A stretch of 64,000 bases of DNA from Flavobacterium sp. SLB02 (lineage in GTDB: Bacteria > Bacteroidota > Bacteroidia > Flavobacteriales > Flavobacteriaceae), in the NCBI RefSeq assembly GCF_009664855.1, contig NZ_CP045928.1:6114518-6178517 (forward strand). Reading direction: 5' to 3'. Below, piece by piece: positions 34,234-42,695 of the stretch; the stretch's first letter is position 1; each line of letters starts with the position of its first letter. The notes beneath the pieces are model-generated. The model worked only from the letters and a program-made list of their open reading frames with translations. It was not told where the DNA came from and did not search any database. A program made the position numbers and the translations under genes.

Positions 34234-34968
34234 TTACCCCTGGCTAATACTTCCTCCTGAATTCGAAGTTTTCTCGATTGTTTTAGGAGTGTTGTTATAG
34301 TTAACACTTCCTCCGCTGTTTGCTTCAGCTTTCAATTTTACAATAGGGTGAACATTTACACTGGCTCCGCTTGAAGCTTCAGCATGAATATCATTGGCTA
34401 ATAATTCACCTGCATTTACATTTGACCCGCTTGATGCCGAAGTATGGAATATTAATGCTTTTCCTTTTATGCTAATCGTACTTCCGCTTCCTGAATCAGC
34501 AGAGATATTATCAGATTCTACAGTCACATCTATAGTGGCTGCACTCGAAGTTTCTAAATCTAGATTTTCACCCTGAATTATTCCCTGGTTTGATACAGTT
34601 GAAGCACTTGAAGCTTCCAACTTGTCAATTTTAGGCATTTTTACCGTTACTTTTTTCTTTGTTATATTTCGAAAAGAATTGAATTTAGATTTAATGATCA
34701 AAGTTCCGTTCTCTACTTTGATAATAATGTCTTTCTGAAGATTATCATCCGCTTCAACAACAATTTCAGTCGAATCAGATTGTATAACCACTAAGTCAAT
34801 TGCATTGCTTACATCTATTTTTGTAAAATCTCCCTGAACAATTCTTTTTTCAGTAGTCACATTTCCGCTTCCTTCAATTGTATTCACGTTAAAGTTACAT
34901 GAGGCAAACAATAGTGCTGTAACAGTCGCAACTATAAATTTCGTAATATGAATGATTATTTTTATCAT
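34234..34968 (-). CDS. Head-GIN domain lipoprotein (DUF2807)
   Basis: Exported protein of 244 residues with a lipobox-like end of the signal peptide (LLFASCNF, Cys near 23). The head motif GDFTKIDVSNAIDLVVIQ and VEADDNLQKDIIIKVENG mark DUF2807. The C-terminal half is Ser/Gly/Ala-rich with repeating pseudo-solenoid turns (SSAATIDVT, SGSGSTISIKG, SSGASVNVHP, NSGGSVNYN). It is three bases downstream of the PspC-domain gene and is the last gene of that operon. The function is unknown; its setting suggests an envelope role. Confidence 0.84.
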   Translation of the reverse strand: MIKIIIHITKFIVATVTALLFASCNFNVNTIEGSGNVTTEKRIVQGDFTKIDVSNAIDLVVIQSDSTEIVVEADDNLQKDIIIKVENGTLIIKSKFNSFRNITKKKVTVKMPKIDKLEASSASTVSNQGIIQGENLDLETSSAATIDVTVESDNISADSGSGSTISIKGKALIFHTSASSGSNVNAGELLANDIHAEASSGASVNVHPIVKLKAEANSGGSVNYNNTPKTIEKTSNSGGSISQG

Positions 34969-34971
34969 GGC

Positions 34972-36696
34972 TTAGTTAATTTTGATTATAACTCCGTTTT
35001 TGTCAGTGGTTAATCTGCCGTTAGTTTTTTTTCCGTTTAAAATTTCTTTTCCATTAATTTTAACCGAAACCTCATTTACTGTGTCATTGTCAGTCTGAGT
35101 TTCTTCTTCGTTTATATCATTATAGTCATTCTCTTCAGATGGACAATTCAAACATTTAATTTTAGAACCTTCTACTTTATAGTTATAGTTACCGCTAAAG
35201 TGTAAGTTGAAAAAATCATTTTCAGAATCATCATAGTCCTGAACAGAAGCATCTGGCTTGAATAATTGACCTTCAGGCAAGTACAAATATACATCAACTT
35301 CCTGACCTCTAAATTTGTTTTTTACATCAGTAAGAAAATAATTATCTAAAACTAAATGATTCCCGTTGATCTGAAATTTGTAATTGATTTTCTCTGCTCT
35401 TTGTTTTGCCGAGATAAATGAATTTCCTCTGGCACTTTTTTCGATCTGAATATAAGGAGCAGCTTCATCCGTTCGCAAAACATGTAAACGAACATCATTT
35501 GAATATAATAATTGATTGTTTGCTGAATCCTGAACAAATTCAAATTCGCTGTGATGATTTAGATCTTTTGCATAATAATCATTGTATCTAAATTTTACAA
35601 ACAAAGTATCTTTTGTCGTGATGTTAAGCACTTTTTTCTCTACTGTTTTATTATCGTATGAAATTTCAGTAGCTTGTTTAATTCCTATGCTAATTGCGAT
35701 TGCAACTGCAATAATCCAAATGGCTAACAAAGTATATTTTACAATATTTCCAATAGATTTTAAGTTTGGAGATAACAATTTGAAACCTAAAAGTGTCAAA
35801 AAGAAAAACGGAATTCCAACAGCAAAGAACATCAATAAACCAAATGACCAGATAGGGTAATCTGTAAAGTTTCCTGCTTCAACAAAGTTTTGCCAAGGAA
35901 AATCGATAAAGATGTTTGTGCCTAAGGTAAAAACCCCAATCAATAACATGATCAAAACACTAATTCCTGACAGGATCAAAATTACGCCCAAAAACTTTGC
36001 GAAGATTTTAAAAACCGTCATAATAAAGTCTCCAAATGAACTACTTATTCTCTCAGCTCCCGACTTTACCTGGTTTCCCATTTTGTCATAATCTGCACTT
36101 TTAAACTTATCAGACAATGATTCAATTTCCTCACGAACCTTTTTCTCTATGTTCGAAATCGTAACCGGTTCACCCGTCATTTCCAATTTTTCAGATGTTG
36201 TAACCGCTTCCGGAGTTACAATCCAAAGAACGAAATAAGCCAAAATCCCTGTTCCAAAACCTGCAAAAACAAATATCAAGAATATGATTTTGATCCAAAC
36301 AGCGTCAATTCCAAAATAGTGACCCAAACCAGTTGCTACACCACCAATCATACCTTTTTCTTTATCGCGGTATAATTTTTTATGTTTTCTTGCTCCGTAG
36401 TCATTAAAGGATTGGTTCGATTTTTCTTCGTCCTCCAGGATATAGTCTTCCGGTTGTCCCATCACTACAATCACTTCATCAACGTCTTTCAGTCCTACAA
36501 CATGCTTGTCGCTTTTTTGTTTCTCTATTAATAATTCAGAAACACGCATTTCGATGTCTTTAATAATTTCATCCTGTCCAGATGAGTTGTTCAATGATCG
36601 TTTTATAGCGTCAAAATAGCGTGTCAATTTTAAATATGCGTCTTCATCGATGTGAAAAACCATACCGCCTAAGTTAATATTTACTGTTTTGTTCAT
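34972..36696 (-). CDS. PspC-domain membrane protein
   Basis: Membrane protein of 574 residues. The first 100 residues form a soluble N-terminal domain. The PspC domain (about 105-170) contains KLYRDKEKGMIGGVATGLG and two membrane segments, IKIIFLIFVFAGFGTGILAYFVLWIV. Three to four more membrane helices (about 230-350) are followed by a long extracytoplasmic beta-rich domain ending with DUF-like acidic sequence. PspC acts in phage-shock envelope stress sensing in proteobacteria; the long Bacteroidota form is less understood. It lies three bases downstream of the PadR gene and three bases upstream of the DUF2807 lipoprotein gene. Confidence 0.87.
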   Translation of the reverse strand: MNKTVNINLGGMVFHIDEDAYLKLTRYFDAIKRSLNNSSGQDEIIKDIEMRVSELLIEKQKSDKHVVGLKDVDEVIVVMGQPEDYILEDEEKSNQSFNDYGARKHKKLYRDKEKGMIGGVATGLGHYFGIDAVWIKIIFLIFVFAGFGTGILAYFVLWIVTPEAVTTSEKLEMTGEPVTISNIEKKVREEIESLSDKFKSADYDKMGNQVKSGAERISSSFGDFIMTVFKIFAKFLGVILILSGISVLIMLLIGVFTLGTNIFIDFPWQNFVEAGNFTDYPIWSFGLLMFFAVGIPFFFLTLLGFKLLSPNLKSIGNIVKYTLLAIWIIAVAIAISIGIKQATEISYDNKTVEKKVLNITTKDTLFVKFRYNDYYAKDLNHHSEFEFVQDSANNQLLYSNDVRLHVLRTDEAAPYIQIEKSARGNSFISAKQRAEKINYKFQINGNHLVLDNYFLTDVKNKFRGQEVDVYLYLPEGQLFKPDASVQDYDDSENDFFNLHFSGNYNYKVEGSKIKCLNCPSEENDYNDINEEETQTDNDTVNEVSVKINGKEILNGKKTNGRLTTDKNGVIIKIN

Positions 36697-36699
36697 GAC

Positions 36700-37032
36700 T
36701 TATTGATTTTGATTGGTGATTAGATTTACGGCGTCAGACAATTCTGTCCATGTTCCGCTAAGTTCGTTTAAAAATGTTTGTCCTATTTCGGTTAATCCAT
36801 AATATTTTCGTGGTGGTCCTGAAGTCGATTCTTCCCAGCGATAATTAAGCAAACCGTCGTTTTTCAGCCTCGTTAGAAGTGGGTAAACTGTTCCCTCAAC
36901 AACTAGTAATTTTGCGTTTTTTAAAGTGTCTAATATTTCTGATGTGTATGCGTCTTTTTCTTTTAGAACCGATAAGATGCAAAACTCAAGAACACCTTTG
37001 CGCATCTGTGCTTTTGTGTTTTCAATGTTCAT
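36700..37032 (-). CDS. PadR-family transcriptional regulator
   Basis: Small winged-helix repressor of 110 residues. MRKGVLEFCILSVLKEKDAYTSEILDTL, the wing VVEGTVYPLLTRLKNDGLLNYRW and GPPRKYYGLTEIGQTFL are the PadR signature. There is no long C-terminal effector domain, as in the short PadR subgroup. It begins the operon PadR-PspC-DUF2807 with three-base gaps, so it probably controls its own operon. The effector is unknown. Confidence 0.93.
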   Translation of the reverse strand: MNIENTKAQMRKGVLEFCILSVLKEKDAYTSEILDTLKNAKLLVVEGTVYPLLTRLKNDGLLNYRWEESTSGPPRKYYGLTEIGQTFLNELSGTWTELSDAVNLITNQNQ

Positions 37033-37072
37033 AATTTCATTTTGTTTTTTTTAGATTGAACAATTCGTTTTT

Positions 37073-37106
37073 TGATTGATGATGATTGATTGATGATGAT
37101 TGATTG
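37073..37106. repeat. 14-base tandem repeat
   Basis: The unit TGATTGATGATGAT is present about 2.4 times in the leader upstream of the PadR gene. Short direct repeats ACAATTCGT lie on either side. Confidence 0.7.
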
Positions 37107-37195
37107 CGAAACAATTCGTGTTGATTGCTTGTAAAGTTTCGACTATAACTTTTAATTTTTTATGTCAGGCTGAGCGAAATGGAAGCCCTTTTTTA

Positions 37196-37675
37196 TTACT
37201 TGATAAAAGGAATCGTAAGCGGATATTTGTATAATTCTCCGTTTGAAGTTTTTATTGAAGCGTAAATCACTAAAAAGAATTCAACAAATTTTAACAATCC
37301 AAAAAGTAAAACTGCTGTTGCTCCAATACTTAAAATTCCAATATTTCCGTCGATGTTTAGATTTCTGATGATTAAATCTTCATCGTTAAAAACCGTATTG
37401 ATTGGTAGGTTTTTTAAAAGCACGAATGCAAAAATCGGAATGGCAATTAAAGCTAAAATCAAAGTATAAAGCAAAAGACTCAATTGAAAATTTAAGGTTT
37501 GTTTTCCATTAAAATTTACAAATTCTGATTTGTCTTTGTAACTCGTCCAGATCAATATTGGGAAAATGTAATTTCCAAACGGAATGATATATTGACTTAA
37601 AGTACTTAGATGTGTGAACGTTGCGACGTTTCTTTCTGTTGTTGTTCCCATGATGAGTGGTGTTGTTGTTTCCAT
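37196..37675 (-). CDS. DUF4870 membrane protein
   Basis: Small polytopic protein of 159 residues with three or four membrane helices: about 28-45, 63-88, 118-140 and possibly a fourth near 30. The pattern ATFTHLSTLSQYIIPFGNYIFPILIW, FNGKQTLNFQLSLLLY and the closing EFFLVIYASIKTSNGELYKYPLTIPFIK is typical of DUF4870 (Tic20-like). Function unknown. It lies upstream of the PadR operon with a 163-base gap and its own promoter. Confidence 0.83.
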   Translation of the reverse strand: METTTPLIMGTTTERNVATFTHLSTLSQYIIPFGNYIFPILIWTSYKDKSEFVNFNGKQTLNFQLSLLLYTLILALIAIPIFAFVLLKNLPINTVFNDEDLIIRNLNIDGNIGILSIGATAVLLFGLLKFVEFFLVIYASIKTSNGELYKYPLTIPFIK

Positions 37676-37703
37676 GATTAAAAGTATATAGTATTTTCTT
37701 ATG

Positions 37704-37711
37704 CAAATATA
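37704..37711 (-). promoter_or_regulatory. Predicted -7 box for the DUF4870 gene
   Basis: Plus-strand CAAATATA reads TATATTTG on the minus strand, 28 bases before the start codon. Confidence 0.5.
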
Positions 37712-37907
37712 TGTCTAAAAGACAGTATCTTGTTTTGCATAGTACCAAATATTAACAAAATTTTAACAAATATGAAATTTTAAAATTGCTTATAATGCAT
37801 TGAAAACCATTCAAAAGACTTGATTTTGTTGGTTTTTTAGGAAAGTAATTGCGATTTATTGTGCGTGCATAGTTTTTTTGTATTTTTACATAAAAAAATA
37901 AAATACC

Positions 37908-38360
37908 ATGGCAATATCAGTTTCTAAACTCAATAAATTTGTGTTATTCAAATTACCATCAGCATACTTTTGTGGTGTGCGCGTAAAGGCAATCGATGAA
38001 GATAGATGTGTGGTAAGCGTAAAACACAGATGGATCAATCAAAATCCTTTTAACTCCATGTATTTTGCAGTTCAGGCAATGGCAGCAGAGCTAACAACAG
38101 GAGCATTAGTAATCTCGCAAATTCAGCAAAGCGGAAAAAAAATCTCAATGCTGGTCGCCAATAATAAAGGAAACTTCACTAAAAAAGCAACAGGAAGAAT
38201 AACTTTCGTTTGCAACGACGGACATTTAATTGCTGAAGCCATCAAAAAAACCATCGAAACAGGCGAGGGTCAAACCTTCTGGATGAAATCTATAGGAACA
38301 AATGAAGAAGGAGTTCAGGTTTCAGAAATGGATTTTGAATGGAGTGTAAGAATTAAATAA
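37908..38360 (+). CDS. DUF4442 hot-dog-fold thioesterase-like protein
   Basis: Protein of 150 residues resembling DUF4442 / YiiD-C-type hot-dog thioesterases. Diagnostic segments are KHRWINQNPFNSMYFAVQAMAAELTTGAL (the hot-dog helix) and KKATGRITFVCNDG. It is cytosolic with no signal peptide. The substrate, an acyl-CoA or related thioester, is inferred only from the fold. The gene stands alone and is followed by a palindromic repeat and terminator. Confidence 0.8.
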   Translation: MAISVSKLNKFVLFKLPSAYFCGVRVKAIDEDRCVVSVKHRWINQNPFNSMYFAVQAMAAELTTGALVISQIQQSGKKISMLVANNKGNFTKKATGRITFVCNDGHLIAEAIKKTIETGEGQTFWMKSIGTNEEGVQVSEMDFEWSVRIK

Positions 38361-38373
38361 CTTTTAAGTTTTT

Positions 38374-38492
38374 GCCACAAATTTCAATAATCTCCACGAA
38401 TTATTTGTGCAAATTTAATCAGCAATTTAGATTTTAAATTAGTGTAAATTTGTGAAATTGCTTCGCCGGTTCGCTATCACTAGGTTCGTGGC
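38374..38492. repeat. Inverted repeat, GCCAC(G/A)AATT family
   Basis: A GCCACAAATTTCA arm at 38374 and a TTCGTGGC arm ending at 38492 bound a 119-base element with inner partial arms (CACGAATTATTTGTG, AAATTAGTGTAAATTTGTGAAATT). It also contains GGTTCGCTATCACTAGGTTCG, similar to the CACTAGCGATAGCGAACTGG tract at 61598-61617. Confidence 0.6.
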
Positions 38493-38509
38493 GAAAAAAA
38501 AACATATAG

Positions 38510-38540
38510 AAAGACCTCAAAACATTGAGGTCTTTTTTTT
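38510..38540 (+). terminator. Terminator after the DUF4442 gene
   Basis: AAAGACCTCAA and TTGAGGTCTTT are perfect arms with loop AACA and a T-tail. Confidence 0.9.
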
Positions 38541-38775
38541 ATATACCAATTTGTGAATCAATGCGTTTTCTCGTTTTATTTTGTATTTTTATTACACAAT
38601 TCCTATTACATCAAAATGCAGTTTATTAATTTGAACTTCATTTAGTAATAATAGTTTTACATTCAAATTAAGCTTTATTTACATCATTTCAGATAAATAG
38701 AATTTACCAGACCATAAAAAGTCAGTAAGTTTTCAATTTATCTTTTTAAGTATTTGCCTCAAAAAGTAAAAGTAT

Positions 38776-41700
38776 ATGGATGATAAAAAACAAATATTCC
38801 AGACCACAACTCAAAAACGCTGGAAAACTTTTCAATGGTCGACCCGACTTATTTTGTTTCTTCTTATTTTAATGATTCCTATTTTCTTCATTACCCTAAA
38901 AAGAGGATTAAAACCGCCTTTACCGCTTTTGGCAAATAGCAGTCAGGTGGGGCATAGTCTCGAAAATCCTATTACACCAAAAGATTTAAGCGCAAAAGAA
39001 CTCAAAAAGTTTAAAGGATTTGATTATTTCTTAAGAGCAAAAACAAAGATTGATAAACTAAAAAATCAGCCTATTGATTCGAAAACAGCTTCAGAAATCA
39101 GAGCTGCTTTTTATGTCGATTGGGATCCGCAGAGTTTGTTTTCGCTCCAAAAAAACATTCATAAACTCAATATGGTAGTCCCGGAATGGTTTTTTATTGA
39201 TCCAAAAACCGATTTACTACGCACAGAAATTGATACTGCGGCCTTAAAAGTAATGAAAAAGGGAAAAGTAAAAATCCTTCCTTTAATCAATAATATCAAC
39301 GAATCTTTAGGCGAAGGCGATTTTGACGGCGATCTTGTTCACCGTATTCTTCATGATACCAATAAAAGAGAACGACTCATTAATGATATTGTAAAAGCAT
39401 TAAAAAAATATGATTTACAAGGAATCAATATTGATTTCGAAGAATTTAAAGAAAAAGGCGACGAACCCATAATTGCTTTTCAAAAAGCATTGTATGAAAA
39501 ACTGCATCCGCTGGGTTATCTCGTTACGCAGGATATCATGGCAGGAGATGACGATTTTAATGTAAAAGCATTGGCACAATACAATGACTATATGTTTCTT
39601 ATGGCTTATGATGAGCATTATGCCGGCAGTGTTCCCGGAGATGTAAGCAGTCAGAAATGGATAGAAAGAATAGTAGATAAAACGGCAAAAGAAATTCCGT
39701 CAGATAAAATTATCCTTTGTTTTGCCGGTTATGGTTACGATTGGCAGGAAAAGCAGGAAGGAGAAACCATTACCTACGATCAGGCAATTGCAATTGCAAA
39801 ACAGCATAATGCCGTAATTAAATTTGACAATACCAGTTATAACAACTCTTTTAATTATACAGACAGCAATGGTAAAAAACATGAGGTTAATTTTGAAGAT
39901 GCCGCAACTAATTTTAATACCATTAGGTTTAGCGACGAATATGGTTTGGCAGGAACTGCCTTATGGCGTTTAGGAAGCGAAGATCAGCGTTTGTGGAGTT
40001 ATTATCAGCGAAGTTTAACAAACGAAAGCATCAGGAAAAAAACTTTTGATTTTAAGGTAATGAAACGCGTCAATACACGAATCGAAAGTCCCGCTTATAT
40101 TGGTGACGGCGAAATATTAAATGTTATTGCGGATCCCCAGCCAGGAAAAATTGAATTGGAAATCGATAAGGATGAAGACATTATTACGGAACAGAAATAT
40201 GTAGAATTACCAACGAAATATGTAATTAGTAAATTTGGTAATGTACACAAACAAGTCATTCTTACTTTTGATGATGGGCCAGATCCGACTTATACGCCTC
40301 AGGTTTTAGATATTTTAAAGAGAGAAAAAGTACCCGCTGTTTTTTTTGTGATTGGTATTCAGGGAGAAAATAATATTCCGTTGCTGCAAAGAATTTATAA
40401 CGAAGGCCACGAAATAGGCAACCATACTTTTACACATCCAAACATTGCTTTGGTAAGTCCGGAAAGAGCGGCGAAAGAAATGGAAACCACAAGATTATTA
40501 ATAGAAGCCGTTACCGGAAAAAGTACAGTGCTTTTTCGAGCGCCTTATAATGCAGACGCTGAACCAACAACTGAAGCCGAACTAAAACCTATTGCTTTAA
40601 GTAAAGCACAAAATTATTATACGGTTGGAGAAAGTATCGACCCAAATGATTGGGAAAAAGGCGTAAGTGCCGATTCTGTTTATAGCAGGGTTATATCGCA
40701 ATATGAGACAAATCCCGATAAAGGAATTATTTTGCTCCACGATGCGGGCGGAAACAGAGAGGCAACCGTAACAGCGCTGCCCCGAATTATTAAATATTTT
40801 AAAGACAGACATATTCAGTTTACTACGGTTGCACATTTGCTTGGTAAAACCAAAGACGAGATTATGCCAAAAGCCCAAGGTCCGTTTATTACAGTCGACA
40901 ACTTAATTTTTGATTTCGGATATTGGTTTGGGCATTTTATTACAGCCACATTTTGGGTTGCTATCTTCCTTGGATTTTTGAGAATTGCATTAATGGCGAT
41001 AATGGCTTTAATAAAAAAATGGAAAGACCATAAATATCCCCCTGTTTATAAAACCTCTATTAAGTCACTTCCAAAAGTGAGCATTATTGTTCCGGCTTAT
41101 AATGAAGAAATAAACGCAGTAAAAACAATCGAAAATTTACTGGGTCAGGATTATCCGGATTTTGATATCGTTTTTGTAGATGATGGATCTAAGGATAAAA
41201 CTTTTGCCATGATCAATGAAGCTTTTGCCAACAATCCGAAAGTAAAAGTGAATACAAAACCAAACGGAGGAAAAGCATCGGCATTAAATTACGGAATTGC
41301 TTTAACGGAAAGTGATTATGTGGTTTGCATCGATGCTGATACACAACTTAGAACCAATGCCATTTCGCAATTGATGAAAGGTTTTACCATTCAATTAAAA
41401 AACAATGAAGAAATTGGCGCCATTGCCGGAAATGTAAAAGTCGGAAATGAAAATACTATGCTTACCAAATGGCAGAGCATTGAATACACAACCGCACAGA
41501 ATTTTGACCGTAGGGCTTTTGATTTAATAAACGGAATTACGGTTGTTCCCGGTGCAATTGGTGCATTTAGGAAAACAGCAATAGAAAAAGCAGGTGGTTT
41601 TACAACCGATACACTTGCAGAAGACTGCGATTTAACTATTCGTATTTTAAGAAATGACTATCGTATTATAAATTGCATTGAAGCTGTAGCAGTAACAGAA

Positions 41701-42171
41701 GCTCCCGAAAGTTTAAAAGAGTTTATGAAACAGCGTTTTCGCTGGAGTTATGGTATTATGCAGGCTTTTTGGAAAAACAGAGACGCCTGTTTTAACCCAA
41801 GATATAAAGGTTTAGGAATGGTTGCTTTGCCCAACATTCTTCTCTTTCAAATCGTGTTGCCCATCTTTGCGCCTCTTGCGGATTTAGTTCTTATTGTAAG
41901 TTTGATCTGGAATCATAACGATCCGGATAGTCTGCATAAAATATTGGTTTACTATATCGCTTTTATGGTAGTAGATATGCTAGTTAGCGTTATTGCTTTT
42001 ATTTTCGAAAAAGAAAAACTGACTAAATTAATATGGTTAATTCCACAACGATTTGTTTACAGACAATTGATGTACGTAATTCTCTTTAGAGCACTTAAGA
42101 GAGCCATAAAAGGCGAAAGTCAAAGCTGGGGAGTTCTCACCAGAACAGGAAATGTGGCAACCGTAAAATAG
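38776..42171 (+). CDS. GH18-like / polysaccharide deacetylase / GT2 trifunctional membrane protein
   Basis: Protein of 1131 residues with three enzyme-like regions. After one membrane anchor (about 24-42) lies a GH18-like glycosidase domain (about 110-420) with the acidic motif GINIDFEEF from residue 216. A NodB-type deacetylase domain (about 485-690) follows, with LTFDDGPDP near 496, HTFTH near 549 and FRAPYN near 595. A membrane segment (about 715-745) leads to a GT2 synthase domain with VSIIVPAYNEE (768), DDGSKD, CIDADTQL and QRFRW (986), and C-terminal membrane helices. The layout suggests synthesis, deacetylation and trimming of an exported N-acetylhexosamine polymer in one chain, comparable to PgaB plus PgaC; the product is inferred. 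Confidence 0.9.
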   Translation: MDDKKQIFQTTTQKRWKTFQWSTRLILFLLILMIPIFFITLKRGLKPPLPLLANSSQVGHSLENPITPKDLSAKELKKFKGFDYFLRAKTKIDKLKNQPIDSKTASEIRAAFYVDWDPQSLFSLQKNIHKLNMVVPEWFFIDPKTDLLRTEIDTAALKVMKKGKVKILPLINNINESLGEGDFDGDLVHRILHDTNKRERLINDIVKALKKYDLQGINIDFEEFKEKGDEPIIAFQKALYEKLHPLGYLVTQDIMAGDDDFNVKALAQYNDYMFLMAYDEHYAGSVPGDVSSQKWIERIVDKTAKEIPSDKIILCFAGYGYDWQEKQEGETITYDQAIAIAKQHNAVIKFDNTSYNNSFNYTDSNGKKHEVNFEDAATNFNTIRFSDEYGLAGTALWRLGSEDQRLWSYYQRSLTNESIRKKTFDFKVMKRVNTRIESPAYIGDGEILNVIADPQPGKIELEIDKDEDIITEQKYVELPTKYVISKFGNVHKQVILTFDDGPDPTYTPQVLDILKREKVPAVFFVIGIQGENNIPLLQRIYNEGHEIGNHTFTHPNIALVSPERAAKEMETTRLLIEAVTGKSTVLFRAPYNADAEPTTEAELKPIALSKAQNYYTVGESIDPNDWEKGVSADSVYSRVISQYETNPDKGIILLHDAGGNREATVTALPRIIKYFKDRHIQFTTVAHLLGKTKDEIMPKAQGPFITVDNLIFDFGYWFGHFITATFWVAIFLGFLRIALMAIMALIKKWKDHKYPPVYKTSIKSLPKVSIIVPAYNEEINAVKTIENLLGQDYPDFDIVFVDDGSKDKTFAMINEAFANNPKVKVNTKPNGGKASALNYGIALTESDYVVCIDADTQLRTNAISQLMKGFTIQLKNNEEIGAIAGNVKVGNENTMLTKWQSIEYTTAQNFDRRAFDLINGITVVPGAIGAFRKTAIEKAGGFTTDTLAEDCDLTIRILRNDYRIINCIEAVAVTEAPESLKEFMKQRFRWSYGIMQAFWKNRDACFNPRYKGLGMVALPNILLFQIVLPIFAPLADLVLIVSLIWNHNDPDSLHKILVYYIAFMVVDMLVSVIAFIFEKEKLTKLIWLIPQRFVYRQLMYVILFRALKRAIKGESQSWGVLTRTGNVATVK

Positions 42172-42187
42172 TTTTTTAGTTTTTTTG

Positions 42188-42341
42188 CCACAGATTAAAA
42201 GATTAAAAGGATTTCTTTGCGAAGAACTTTGTCAAAGTTGATAACGAGTTTTTTTTGCCACGAATTTCACTAATTAACACGAATTAATTTGTGCAAATAG
42301 GAGCGTGTTTTAAATTAGTGTCAATTCGTGAAATTCGTGGC
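42188..42341. repeat. Pair of palindromic repeats, GCCACAGATTAA and GCCACGAATTTCAC types
   Basis: A single GCCACAGATTAA arm at 42188 is followed by a full inverted repeat: GCCACGAATTTCAC at 42257-42270 and GTGAAATTCGTGGC at 42328-42341 (perfect 14-base arms). Inner arms CTAATTAACACGAATT and AATTAGTGTCAATTCG continue the pairing. Confidence 0.7.
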
Positions 42342-42355
42342 GAAAAAAAACATAA

Positions 42356-42387
42356 AAAAAGGCTTCGAACATATTCGAAGCCTTTTT
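42356..42387. terminator. Bidirectional terminator between convergent genes
   Basis: AAAAAGGCTTCGAA, loop CATA, TTCGAAGCCTTTTT: perfect 14-base arms with A-run and T-run on either side. It serves the GH18/GT2 gene and the small Cys-rich gene. Confidence 0.9.
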
Positions 42388-42405
42388 GGTAAAATGATGC
42401 TGCAA

Positions 42406-42564
42406 TTATTTTTTAGAGCAACATTTTTTGTCTTTTGCGTCACCTGATTTTTTAGAACAGGATTCTTTTTTCGCTTTTTCTTTTTTAGGAGCTGGTTTTG
42501 CGTCTTGCGCTTGTAATCCAATTGTAAATAAAGCGATGGCTAAAACGGTAAATAATTTTTTCAT
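42406..42564 (-). CDS. Small exported Lys/Cys-rich protein
   Basis: A 52-residue frame with ATG at 42564. The signal peptide MKKLFTVLAIALFTIGLQAQ is very typical of Flavobacterium. The mature part of about 32 residues is Lys-rich with one Cys in ESCSKKSGD and a CC pair near the C-terminus (KCCSKK). Nothing enzymatic is visible. It begins at the edge of the copper cluster and ends with a strong terminator. A metal-binding or scavenging role is inference from the cysteines and neighbours. Confidence 0.75.
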   Translation of the reverse strand: MKKLFTVLAIALFTIGLQAQDAKPAPKKEKAKKESCSKKSGDAKDKKCCSKK

Positions 42565-42695
42565 TTTTAATATAATTTAGTTGTTAGATATTATTCTTTT
42601 TTTGATAAACGATTGTTTTTCAAATATAATACGATTTGGTTTTCGAAATTGTCAACGATAAGTTAATGGAGGTCAATGCAATATTAAAATTATTG

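Larger units (their letters stand above)
38361..38775. other. Intergenic region with repeat and terminator, no gene seen
   Basis: The 415-base gap holds the GCCAC/GTGGC repeat and a terminator in its first 180 bases. The remaining 235 bases before the polysaccharide enzyme gene are AT-rich with no recognisable feature and no exact TAnnTTTG box near the start. Confidence 0.5.

Noticed and set aside
42321..42521. 66-codon minus-strand frame across the terminator at 42356
   Set aside because: It runs through a terminator and the repeat and overlaps the more convincing 52-residue exported protein in another frame.
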